Shown piece after piece: positions 42,140-50,336 of a DNA stretch of 64,000 nucleotides. This DNA is from CAYFJO01 sp964343305. GTDB lineage: Bacteria; Planctomycetota; Planctomycetia; Pirellulales; Pirellulaceae. Below the pieces are notes generated by a model that had not been told where the DNA came from, did no database searches, and was given only the letters and a program-made list of their open reading frames with translations. Made by a program: the position numbers and the translations under genes. Location of the stretch: NCBI GenBank assembly GCA_964343305.1, contig CAYFJO010000010.1:1-64000 (forward strand). Direction: 5' to 3'. Each line of letters starts with the position of its first letter. The stretch's first letter is position 1.

Positions 42140-43695
42140 TGAGTACGACCGGGGCCGACGATGGCAACACAAAACCGCGCGAGTTCAAAGCCGACTCGTT
42201 GGCCGCCGGCGTGGTGTTCATGCTGGCGATCAACGTCTTTCAGCGGCTGATCGGATTCCAACGCAGCATCTGGTTTTGCCAGTATTTGGACGACGATCAA
42301 CTAGGTCGCTGGTCGCTGGCATTGAGCTTCCTGCTGTTGGCTGCTCCGTTAGCCGTGATTGGCTTGCCCGGTTCATTTGGTCGCTATGTCGAACACTATC
42401 GGCAGCGCGGCCAACTGCGACAGTTTCTCTTGCGCACGACGTTGGTATCATTTTTGTTGGCGGTCGTCGCGACAATAGGCATCTGTGCCTCACAGGACTG
42501 GCTGGCGGAAATGATTTTCAACGACGCGAGTCAGTCACAGTTTGTGTTGCTGCTGGGTGCGTCGTTAATCGCGGTGATCGCGTTCAACTACGTCACCGAA
42601 TTACTGACGGCCTTGCGCCAAGTGCGTGCGGTGACCTTTTTACAATTCGTAAACAGCGTTGTGTTTGCTGTCGCGGCTTTGGGATTGATTTGGTCAACGA
42701 GCCTTGGCGCGCAGGGCATCGCGATCGGATATCTGATCGGCAGCGTTGTGGCATGCCTCGCCGGAACATGGTTCGTGCTGACCTGCTGGCAATCGCTGCC
42801 CACGGCGTCCTCGGCACTCGCACATCGCGATTTGTGGTCGAAGTTGGTGCCGTTTGCCGCCGGAGTTTGGATCGTAAACTTGCTGGCGAATCTGTTTGCG
42901 GCCGCCGATCGATACATGCTCGTCCATTTTGCGAATGAAAGCGCCGCCGAGGCACAAGCACTCGTCGGACAATATCACAGCAGCCGCGTGCTGCCCGTGT
43001 TGATGATCGCCGTGGCAGGCATGTTGAGCGGCGTGATTCTGCCGTACATGAGTTCCGACTGGGAAGCGGGACGGCGACAAGAGGTTTCGCGACGCCTTCA
43101 TTTGTCGGTAAAACTGGTTGCACTGCTGTTCACGCTCGGTGGGGCGCTAATCCTGTTGATTGCTCCCTGGCTGTACGAATACTACTTTGCCGGCAAGTAC
43201 AGCGACGGTCTGGCGATTCTGCCGTGGACGGTGACCTATTGCATTTGGTTCAGCCTGGGAATCATCGGACAGAATTATCTGTGGTGCGCCGAACGGGCAA
43301 AGCTGGCGAGCGTTGCCTTGGCGATCGGGCTGGTCGGAAACATCGCGTTGAACTTCTTATTGTTGCCGCTGCTGGGTTTGCTTGGTGCTGTACTTGCGAC
43401 GTGTGCGGCGAACTTCATTGCGTTGGTGCTGATCTACGCGTTCAGCCATCGCGTTGGTATGACATTTGATCGAGGCACATGGCTGGCGAGCGCGTTGCCG
43501 TTGGCATTGCCGCTTGGCGCGGTGCCGACTTTGGTGATTTTGTTGGTCATTGCGATTATTGCTTGGCGAACCATCTGGTTGTTTGGGCAGCACGAGAAAG
43601 ATGAACTGGCCGGCATCGTACACCGATATTTGGAAAAGGCAAAGATATTGGTCCGTCGTGACGAGCCAATTTCAACTCGCGAGGTTTCAAAATGA
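42139..43695 (+). CDS. Polysaccharide flippase (Wzx/MATE-like, MOP superfamily)
   Basis: This encodes 518 residues from the ATG at 42139, overlapping the deacetylase stop. There are about fourteen hydrophobic helices, for example LSFLLLAAPLAVIGLPGSFGR, LALGLIWSTSLGAQG and VALLFTLGGALILLIAPW. The sequence pattern matches oligosaccharide flippases that move undecaprenyl-linked units across the inner membrane. With the Wzy- and Wzz-like proteins nearby it completes a Wzx/Wzy-dependent pathway. It overlaps the next gene by 4 bases (ATGA). Confidence 0.88.
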   Translation: MSTTGADDGNTKPREFKADSLAAGVVFMLAINVFQRLIGFQRSIWFCQYLDDDQLGRWSLALSFLLLAAPLAVIGLPGSFGRYVEHYRQRGQLRQFLLRTTLVSFLLAVVATIGICASQDWLAEMIFNDASQSQFVLLLGASLIAVIAFNYVTELLTALRQVRAVTFLQFVNSVVFAVAALGLIWSTSLGAQGIAIGYLIGSVVACLAGTWFVLTCWQSLPTASSALAHRDLWSKLVPFAAGVWIVNLLANLFAAADRYMLVHFANESAAEAQALVGQYHSSRVLPVLMIAVAGMLSGVILPYMSSDWEAGRRQEVSRRLHLSVKLVALLFTLGGALILLIAPWLYEYYFAGKYSDGLAILPWTVTYCIWFSLGIIGQNYLWCAERAKLASVALAIGLVGNIALNFLLLPLLGLLGAVLATCAANFIALVLIYAFSHRVGMTFDRGTWLASALPLALPLGAVPTLVILLVIAIIAWRTIWLFGQHEKDELAGIVHRYLEKAKILVRRDEPISTREVSK

Positions 43696-44933
43696 TGTTC
43701 AACCGAAAACAAAAACTGATTCCATTGGCCGATCGTGGACCGTTGCGTGTGATGTTTACGATCACCAGTATGCCAGTTGGCGGCGCGGAGACGTTGTTGG
43801 TCAACCTCCTGCGGCGCATGGATCGCGAGCGGTTTTTGCCCGAAGTCTGCTGCCTGAAACAGCCGGGACCACTGGGCGAACAGTTAGCCGACGAGATTCC
43901 TGTTCATTCGCGGTTGATCGCCAACAAGTTCGACTTCTTCGTGTTGCGGCGATTGATGCAGCTAATTCAGCAGCGCAACATCGACGCGGTCGTGACGGTG
44001 GGAGCGGGTGACAAAATGTTTTGGGGACGGCTGGCCGCTTGGCGAACCGGCGTGCCCGTTGTCATCTCGGCGCTGCACTCGACGGGTTGGCCCGACGGGA
44101 TCAGCCGCATGAATCGCATGTTGACGCCCGTGACCGACGCGTTTGTCGGTGTGGCAAAACCACACGGGATCCATCTCGTCGAGAACGAACGTTTTCCCGA
44201 GGAGAAAGTTTATGTGATTCCGAACGGCGTCGACATGGATCGTTTTCGTCTTTGCGAAGAAAGTCGCCGGCGACTGCGTGAAGAAAACGGCATTCCTGCG
44301 AACGCGCCGGTTTGCGGAATCGTTGCGGCGCTTCGTCCTGAGAAGAACCATCTGCTGTTCTTGCGCGCTGCCGCCATGTTGAAGGGTGAAATGTCCAACG
44401 CACATTTTGTGATCGTGGGCGATGGCGAGGAACGACCAACTTTGGAACGAGCAGCCAACGACGCTGGACTAGCCGACCACGTTCACTTCCTGGGCAATCG
44501 CAGCGATATCCCGGAAGTACTGTCGATGCTCGATCTGTTCTCGCTCACGTCTCACAACGAAGCCAATCCGGTTTCGATTCTGGAAGCGATGTCGATCGGG
44601 TTGCCTGTCGTATCGACGGATGTTGGTTCCGTTTCCGAGACGGTCAGACACGACGTTACCGGCTTTTTAGCGAAACCGGGCGCCGCCAACGAGATCGCGC
44701 GATATTGGCGAGAAATTTTGACCGACAGACAAGAGGCTTCACAGATGGGAGTCGCGGCCCGCCAAGTCGTTGTGGATCATTGGTCGCTCGAACGAATGGT
44801 GGACGGGTATCAAGATTTGATTACCGAGACCTACGAAGGAAAGTGTCAGTGTAGTCCGAGTTCTCCGAAACCGGACAGGCAGGTCTCGGAGATCCCTGCC
44901 CACACTCAGTCGACAAACTCCACAAGCTTTTGA
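43692..44933 (+). CDS. GT4-family glycosyltransferase
   Basis: This encodes 413 residues. The N-terminal acceptor domain begins RVMFTITSMPVGGAETLLVN, and the nucleotide-sugar domain shows AALRPEKNHLLFLRAAAML, FLGNRSDIPEVLSMLD and TSHNEANPVSILEAMSIGLP, a typical GT-B E-x7-E region. It would add a sugar to the lipid-linked glycan. The last ~30 residues (from KCQCSPSSPKPDRQ on) do not look like the family and coincide with a repeat-like GCAGG...CCTGC segment. The frame then runs 28 bases into the oppositely oriented sigma-factor gene. Confidence 0.88.
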   Translation: MMFNRKQKLIPLADRGPLRVMFTITSMPVGGAETLLVNLLRRMDRERFLPEVCCLKQPGPLGEQLADEIPVHSRLIANKFDFFVLRRLMQLIQQRNIDAVVTVGAGDKMFWGRLAAWRTGVPVVISALHSTGWPDGISRMNRMLTPVTDAFVGVAKPHGIHLVENERFPEEKVYVIPNGVDMDRFRLCEESRRRLREENGIPANAPVCGIVAALRPEKNHLLFLRAAAMLKGEMSNAHFVIVGDGEERPTLERAANDAGLADHVHFLGNRSDIPEVLSMLDLFSLTSHNEANPVSILEAMSIGLPVVSTDVGSVSETVRHDVTGFLAKPGAANEIARYWREILTDRQEASQMGVAARQVVVDHWSLERMVDGYQDLITETYEGKCQCSPSSPKPDRQVSEIPAHTQSTNSTSF

Positions 44934-46381
44934 CTGTTGCGTGGATCTTGCAGTTTGCGAATCGCGCGATCCTCAATCTGGCGAATCCGTTCCCGTGTGA
45001 CTCGAAAAACGTACGCAACTTCTTCCAGTGTGTAGTTATATCCGTCGCCAAGCCCAAATCGCATGCGAATAATCTCGCGCTCGCGCCAGCTTAGTCGCTC
45101 CAAAAGATCATCGAGTTGGGCGTGAAGCATGTTGTGAGAAGCCTCTTCGTCCGGATGGTGCTCTACTTTGTCGGAAAGCAGTTCGCCAAATTCCGTGTCC
45201 TCGTCCCGGCCGACGTTGCGATGCAGGCTGGTCGGTGGCGTGTTCATGTTGAGGATTTTTCGTGCTTCTTCGACTTCGATTCCCGCCGCTTGAGCGGTTT
45301 CTTCCACCGATGGCTTACGGCCCAGTTGATGGATCAGCGTTCCAAAGATCTTCCGCACTTGCGAAATCACCGAGACCATGTGCGACGGCACTCGAATGGT
45401 GCGGCTCTGGTCGGAAACGGCGCGAGAGATGGCTTGGCGAATCCACCAAGTCGCGTAGGTACAAAACTTAAACCCGCGCCGATATTCAAATTTCTCCACG
45501 GCGCGAATCAGCCCCGCGTTTCCTTCCTGAATCAAATCCAACATGTTGACGCCACGGTTGCGATACTTCTTGGCGACCGAAATCACCAGTCGCAAATTGC
45601 CTTCGCACAGTTTTTGCTTGGCATCGTTATGAACCGCCAGCGCCTCGCGGATTCTGCAAACACGTTTATGAAGTCCACAGGGCGTCTGTTGGGTGGCGAG
45701 CAGAATGCGACGATACTTGGCCAACTCAGCGAGAAACGCGCCGTCGGTTTTGTCGGTCGCGTTGTCCCGCAGTTTCGCTCGGACTCGCTGGACAAAGCGA
45801 TCCATCCGATCCAGACGTTCAAAATGTGGCTCAACAAACTCGGTTCGCAAACCAAGTTCTTCGACCAATCGAACCGCGCGGTTGCGGCGGCGCACGAGCC
45901 GCTGCCAGGCTGCACAGCGCTTTGACGTCAAACGAGTCCGCTTCACAACGGTGTGAAAGTCTCGGCAGTTCCGGTCTAGCAGGGCGGCAAGTGTCTTAAG
46001 GTTGTGCGGCAATCGGCCTTGAATATGAGGTTTTTCCAGCCGATCGCTCACCGCGACCTGCACCGTTCGCTCGAACGATAATTGCTCATCCCGAACACGG
46101 CACAACAACTGCACAGCGTCGCGCAGAATAAAGCCAATTTTTAACATTTCGCCGCGGAACCGGCGTCGTGACACTTCCACGTCGCGAGCCAACGACAGTT
46201 CTTCCTGACGGGTCAGCAATGGGATTTTCCCAATTTGATCGAGATACAATCGCATCGGATCATCATCCCAGGTCGAATCAAGCGGCGGCGCGGAATCAGC
46301 GCGATTGAACGACGCCGCATCCGCTGGTGGATGGGTCGCAAATGGACTGTTCGATGGATCAACTGGTAGCGCGCGAATCAT
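44906..46381 (-). CDS. RNA polymerase sigma factor, sigma-70/RpoD family
   Basis: This encodes 491 residues. Region 1.2 is DDPMRLYLDQIGKIPLLTRQEE; a ~180-residue non-conserved stretch rich in Arg follows. Region 2 is NLRLVISVAKKYRNRGVNMLDLIQEGNAG with FKFCTYATWWIRQAI for -10 recognition. Region 3 and region 4 follow (SWREREIIRMRFGLGDG, TLEEVAYVFRVTRERIRQIE). The protein lacks the acidic region 1.1 of a housekeeping RpoD and is shorter than most RpoDs, so an RpoD paralogue or group 2 factor is equally possible. Its 3' end overlaps the convergent glycosyltransferase gene by 28 bp. Confidence 0.9.
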   Translation of the reverse strand: MIRALPVDPSNSPFATHPPADAASFNRADSAPPLDSTWDDDPMRLYLDQIGKIPLLTRQEELSLARDVEVSRRRFRGEMLKIGFILRDAVQLLCRVRDEQLSFERTVQVAVSDRLEKPHIQGRLPHNLKTLAALLDRNCRDFHTVVKRTRLTSKRCAAWQRLVRRRNRAVRLVEELGLRTEFVEPHFERLDRMDRFVQRVRAKLRDNATDKTDGAFLAELAKYRRILLATQQTPCGLHKRVCRIREALAVHNDAKQKLCEGNLRLVISVAKKYRNRGVNMLDLIQEGNAGLIRAVEKFEYRRGFKFCTYATWWIRQAISRAVSDQSRTIRVPSHMVSVISQVRKIFGTLIHQLGRKPSVEETAQAAGIEVEEARKILNMNTPPTSLHRNVGRDEDTEFGELLSDKVEHHPDEEASHNMLHAQLDDLLERLSWREREIIRMRFGLGDGYNYTLEEVAYVFRVTRERIRQIEDRAIRKLQDPRNSQKLVEFVD

Positions 46382-46625
46382 TTCAACACCCTTCGCCCTC
46401 AGCCACGTGCGCGACGTATCGAGGCCATGAAAAAATACCCGTGTCAGGAAGGCAGGTTATCCAAGAAGTCATGCGGTCGCATTGGGATATAGAAACACAA
46501 GCCGGCGACCAGTTCGCGGTGAACCCGCCTTTTTTCGGAATGTGGAATTCTAGGCGCGGGGTCCGGCGCGGGCCAGTCATTTGTGATAAAACGGGATTTC
46601 ACCGATCCATCGCTGGACATTTGGT

Positions 46626-47132
46626 ATGAGTCTTTCATCTGCCGCGAAAAAACTTGCCGCCGCCCTGCACGAGCATCGGCTGCGCGTCGTGTTTGCCGAG
46701 AGCTGCACGGCGGGACTCGTTGCCGCGTCGTTGGCCCGTGTGCCGGGAATCTCCCAGTGGCATTGTGGGTCGGCGGTGACTTATCGAAACGAGACGAAGA
46801 TCGAGTGGCTTGGCGTGTCGCCTCGCACGATCGCCCGGCACACCGAAGTCAGCGAGCAAGTCGCCCGGCAGATGGCCGTGGGAGTGTTGAACAACACAAG
46901 CGAAGCGGATATTTCCGCGTCAATCACTGGACACCTCGGTCCGCACGCACCGGACGGATTGGACGGCGTCGTCTATGTGGGTGTCGCCCGACGAGTCAAA
47001 TCGAAATCGAAAGCTATCGCCGTAGAGAGTGTCGCGCTTGAGCAAACAACGCGATTATCACGCCAGCGCGAAGCGGCGGAATTGGTTTTGACAATATTGT
47101 CCAGTCAGCTTGTCGGCCTGCGTTTTGACTAG
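46626..47132 (+). CDS. CinA C-terminal family nicotinamide-nucleotide amidohydrolase (PncC-like)
   Basis: This encodes 168 residues, the stand-alone CinA C-terminal domain. Recognisable segments: VVFAESCTAGLVAASLARVPG at the catalytic site, WHCGSAVTYRNETKIEWLGV and ASITGHLGPHAPDGLDGVVYVG. The enzyme deamidates NMN to nicotinate mononucleotide and so joins the salvage route of the pncB-nadE locus, 29 kb away. Its TAG stop is supplied by the end of an inverted-repeat element (47129-47233). It is divergent from the sigma-factor gene, 244 bp apart. Confidence 0.88.
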   Translation: MSLSSAAKKLAAALHEHRLRVVFAESCTAGLVAASLARVPGISQWHCGSAVTYRNETKIEWLGVSPRTIARHTEVSEQVARQMAVGVLNNTSEADISASITGHLGPHAPDGLDGVVYVGVARRVKSKSKAIAVESVALEQTTRLSRQREAAELVLTILSSQLVGLRFD

Positions 47133-47233
47133 GCTTTGTCCCAAAATCCGTAGCTATACTCGCCAGAGTGCGGTTTTTCCGCGTTCTGGCGAACGCAGCT
47201 ACGTCGTTTTCAGTGCTTTGAGGCAAAGCCTAG
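47129..47233. mobile_element. Palindromic element between convergent genes, supplying both stop codons (contains a family C core)
   Basis: The ends CTAGGCTTTG (47129-47138) and CAAAGCCTAG (47224-47233) are exact inverted repeats. The interior carries the TAGC...CTCGCCAGAG / CTCTGGCGA-like family C hairpin (47149-47203). The TAG in the left end is the stop codon of the PncC-like gene (47130-47132), and the CTA at 47230-47232 is the complement of the galE stop codon. The ~100-bp size, inverted ends and internal hairpin are typical of a small non-autonomous element. Confidence 0.8.
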
Positions 47234-48213
47234 CTGTCGTAACCGGCCGGATGTGCTTGATGCCACTTCCAAGCGGTTTCGACGATCTTCTCGATGTCTG
47301 TGTACTCTGGCGTCCAACTCAGAGTTTCTTTTGCCAGCGAAGAATCGGCAACCAGTTCCGCCGGATCGCCCTCACGCCGCTGCCCCATCTTGGTCGGAAT
47401 CGCGTGCCCGGTCACTCGCCGGCAGGCGTCGATCACTTCCTGAACGCTGTTGCCCAGTCCTGTTCCCAAATTCAGCTTTAGTTCCGTGCCCGGCTGAAGT
47501 TGTTCCAGTGCCGACAGGTGTGCCGCGGCCAAGTCGTCAACGTGAATGTAGTCGCGGATGCACGTTCCATCGGGCGTCGGATAGTCGTCGCCGAAGACCG
47601 TGACGTGATCGCGTTGCCCCAAGGCCACCTGCAACACGATGGGGATTAAGTGCGACTCGGGATCGTGATGCTCGCCGATGTCTCCTTCGGGCGACGCGCC
47701 GGACGCGTTGAAATATCGCAGTGCCGCATAGCCCCAATCGTACGCGGTCGCATAGTCCGCCAGCGCCCGTTCGACGGCCAGCTTGGTGAATCCGTACGGG
47801 TTGATGGGCAGTTGTGCTTCCTGTTCGGAAATGGGAACTTGCGTCGGCGTGCCATAAGTCGCACAGGTGCTGGAAAAAACAAATCGCCAAACCCCGGCGG
47901 CTCGCATGGCTTCCATTAGGTTGATTGTCGCCACGACGTTGTTCTGATAATACTTGGCAGGATCCTCGACCGACTCGCCCACGAGCGCAAACGCGGCGAA
48001 GTGCATGACGGCGTCGATCTTGTTGTCTTGCAAGATGCGGTCCAGCAATCCGCGATCGTCCAGATCGCCTTCGATCAATCGTTCCGCTGCCACGCTGCCA
48101 CGCTGTCCCGTCGAGAAATTATCTAGGACCCACGCCTGGTGCTGGCTGTGCTCCAGCATGCGGAACATGTGCGATCCAATGTAGCCCGCGCCACCGACAA
48201 CAAGCACGTTCAT
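47230..48213 (-). CDS. galE: UDP-glucose 4-epimerase
   Basis: This encodes 327 residues. The NAD-binding loop VVGGAGYIGSHMFRML is at the N-terminus, catalytic Ser/Tyr-Lys are in FSSTCATYGTP and INPYGFTKLAVE, and GTCIRDYIHVDDLA with GLGNSVQEVID are GalE-specific. It interconverts UDP-glucose and UDP-galactose (or the N-acetyl forms) for glycan synthesis. It follows the MsbA-like exporter gene with a 1-base gap, so the two form a unit. Its stop codon lies in the end of the 47129-47233 element. Confidence 0.93.
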   Translation of the reverse strand: MNVLVVGGAGYIGSHMFRMLEHSQHQAWVLDNFSTGQRGSVAAERLIEGDLDDRGLLDRILQDNKIDAVMHFAAFALVGESVEDPAKYYQNNVVATINLMEAMRAAGVWRFVFSSTCATYGTPTQVPISEQEAQLPINPYGFTKLAVERALADYATAYDWGYAALRYFNASGASPEGDIGEHHDPESHLIPIVLQVALGQRDHVTVFGDDYPTPDGTCIRDYIHVDDLAAAHLSALEQLQPGTELKLNLGTGLGNSVQEVIDACRRVTGHAIPTKMGQRREGDPAELVADSSLAKETLSWTPEYTDIEKIVETAWKWHQAHPAGYDS

Positions 48214-48214
48214 A

Positions 48215-50215
48215 CTAGGCGGACTCCCGTAAGGTCGTTTGATGAAGTCGCTGATAGAGGCCGCAGCGCGCGATCAATTCGTCGTGCGTGCCAATGTCTT
48301 CGATCTGGCCACCATCCATCACTAGGATACGGTCCGCCATAGCAATCGTCGACATGCGATGCGTGATCATGATTGTCGTGCGACCCTTGGCAAATTCTTC
48401 CAGCGCCTTGTGTAGCAACAATTCGCTTTCTGGATCGACCTGGCTGGTCGCCTCGTCAAGAATCATGATCGCTGGATCGCGGAGAATCGCCCGCGCTAGC
48501 GCAATTCGCTGACGCTGGCCGCCGGACAGAAGTTTTCCTTGCTCGCCGACGTTCGTCTCGTAGCCGTGTTCGAGTTTGTTCGTGATGAAGCTGTGGGCCT
48601 GAGCCTTTTTGGCCGCGGCGATGATTTCGTCGTCCGACGCGCTGGGCGAGGCGTAGCGAATATTCTCCATCACTGTTTCGTCAAACAAATGTGTCTGCTG
48701 CGTGACGACGCCGATTTGACGCCGCAGGTCGCGTTTTCGGACATCTTTCAAATCGATGTCGTTCAAACACACGCTGCCTTCCACCGGATCGTAAAATCGT
48801 GGAATCAAATTGACCAGCGTCGTCTTGCCACAACCATTGGGCCCCACAATCGCCAGCCGCTCGCCAAACGGAATGGTCAAGTTCATGTTCAGCAAGACGG
48901 GTTGCTTTTCGGTGTATTGGAACGACAAGTTTTCGAACACGATATCGGCTTGCAGATCTTTAATCGGTTTCGGATCCGCGGGATCGGAGATGCTCGGCTC
49001 TTGATCCAGCAGCGGGTACACACGCTCGCACGCGGCCACGCCGCGTTGCACGGTGATGAGCATGTCCGCAAGCTTTCGCGCCGGATCGCTGACACCGATC
49101 AAGTAGGCATAAAACAACATCAGCGCCCCAAAGCTCATCTTCTGTTCCGTGATTTGTATCCCGAACAATTGTGTCTCTTGATTGACGACCAGATAGCCGC
49201 CAAACAAAATAGCCAGGCAAATGACGCCGACCCCCAAGATCTCGTTGTTCAACCTCGCCAACGAACCATAGAACGTGATCTTCATCACCTTGTTATAAAC
49301 TTCTTTGGCCGTGCGCCGAAATCGGCTGCGTTCTCGCGACTCCTGGTTGAAGGCTTTGACCACCATGATGCCATTCAGCGCTTGGGACAAGCGTCCAAAC
49401 AACTTCGCGGTTTCTTCCATCAGCCGCCGATTCGCACGCTTCACCGAACCACTCAGCCGATACATCAAGAAGATCATCAGCGGGCAGATGACCAGCGACA
49501 GCACCAGCAGCCGCCAACTGATCCAGGCCGCGCCCACGATGCAGACGATCATTTTCAGCGGTTCGCGTGTGGCCTTGCCGTAGATGTACGCGCAAGTTCC
49601 GCCAATGTTCGAGATGTCGCCGGTCATGCGGCTCATCAAATCGCTGGTTCGGTTCTTGCCAAAGACGCCCAACTCCATGCGAAGCGTATTTTGAAAAAAC
49701 TGGTTACGCAAATCGAACGTGGTTAACTCCGCGACGCGCTGCACGAGGATCATATTGCAAACCAGCAAGGCACACTTGATCGTCGTGCCAATCAACAACC
49801 AGCCGACGATGTAGACGAGCGTCAAGAAGGCACTATCGGGCAAATAGGCTTTGATCCAGGGCTCGACACTTCGGACGGTGGACAACCAACGCCGCTCCGC
49901 GTCCAAGCGACCGTTTTGAAAACCAATCTCGGCTTGGATGGCCTGCTTAGCATGGACCGTCTTTGCCGCGTCTTGCTGGGACTCTAAGTCCTTGATTTCA
50001 TTTTGGATCTCGCGGCAGCTTTTTTCGCTCTTCTCAATCGACTCGTCCGCCCAATCGTGCATCGATTTGCTCTGAAAGGCAACTTCGACGAACGGATAAA
50101 CCGCGCCGATGTTCACGCCCCACAAAACCGCAATGAAGAACGACGAAACGACGATTCCCACAATCGTGAATTTGTATTTAAGTGTCGAGCGCAAAGCTCG
50201 GAACAAGTCTTTCAT
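48215..50215 (-). CDS. MsbA-like lipid/polysaccharide ABC exporter with coiled-coil periplasmic insertion
   Basis: This encodes 666 residues from the ATG at 50213-50215 (MKDLFRALRSTLKYK). It is a half-size exporter with an N-terminal six-helix domain and a C-terminal ATPase: Walker A GPNGCGKTTLVNLIPRF, signature LSGGQRQRIALARAI, Walker B IMILDEATSQVD. After the first helix, residues ~45-130 form an extra, heptad-rich coiled-coil (IEKSEKSCREIQNEIKDLES, IQAEIGFQNGRLDAERRW) that should project into the periplasm. MsbA homologues lack this. The adjacent galE and the nearby glycan genes suggest lipid-linked glycan or lipid A-type export. The coupling with galE is tight. Confidence 0.88.
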   Translation of the reverse strand: MKDLFRALRSTLKYKFTIVGIVVSSFFIAVLWGVNIGAVYPFVEVAFQSKSMHDWADESIEKSEKSCREIQNEIKDLESQQDAAKTVHAKQAIQAEIGFQNGRLDAERRWLSTVRSVEPWIKAYLPDSAFLTLVYIVGWLLIGTTIKCALLVCNMILVQRVAELTTFDLRNQFFQNTLRMELGVFGKNRTSDLMSRMTGDISNIGGTCAYIYGKATREPLKMIVCIVGAAWISWRLLVLSLVICPLMIFLMYRLSGSVKRANRRLMEETAKLFGRLSQALNGIMVVKAFNQESRERSRFRRTAKEVYNKVMKITFYGSLARLNNEILGVGVICLAILFGGYLVVNQETQLFGIQITEQKMSFGALMLFYAYLIGVSDPARKLADMLITVQRGVAACERVYPLLDQEPSISDPADPKPIKDLQADIVFENLSFQYTEKQPVLLNMNLTIPFGERLAIVGPNGCGKTTLVNLIPRFYDPVEGSVCLNDIDLKDVRKRDLRRQIGVVTQQTHLFDETVMENIRYASPSASDDEIIAAAKKAQAHSFITNKLEHGYETNVGEQGKLLSGGQRQRIALARAILRDPAIMILDEATSQVDPESELLLHKALEEFAKGRTTIMITHRMSTIAMADRILVMDGGQIEDIGTHDELIARCGLYQRLHQTTLRESA

Positions 50216-50336
50216 TTTCCGTCCGTCCTTGGGTAGTCGATCTATTTGATGATCCACAACGGTGCTAGCTGGTGCGGGGACACACACCCGTGGGTAAGTA
50301 CTCTCGGGCATTTAGGCGAATGCGGCAAGATCAGTT

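Noticed and set aside
48539..49726. 395-codon plus-strand frame opposite the MsbA-like gene
   Set aside because: Antisense to Walker A, signature and Walker B coding sequence; the composition (H/Q/R-rich) is that of a shadow frame.
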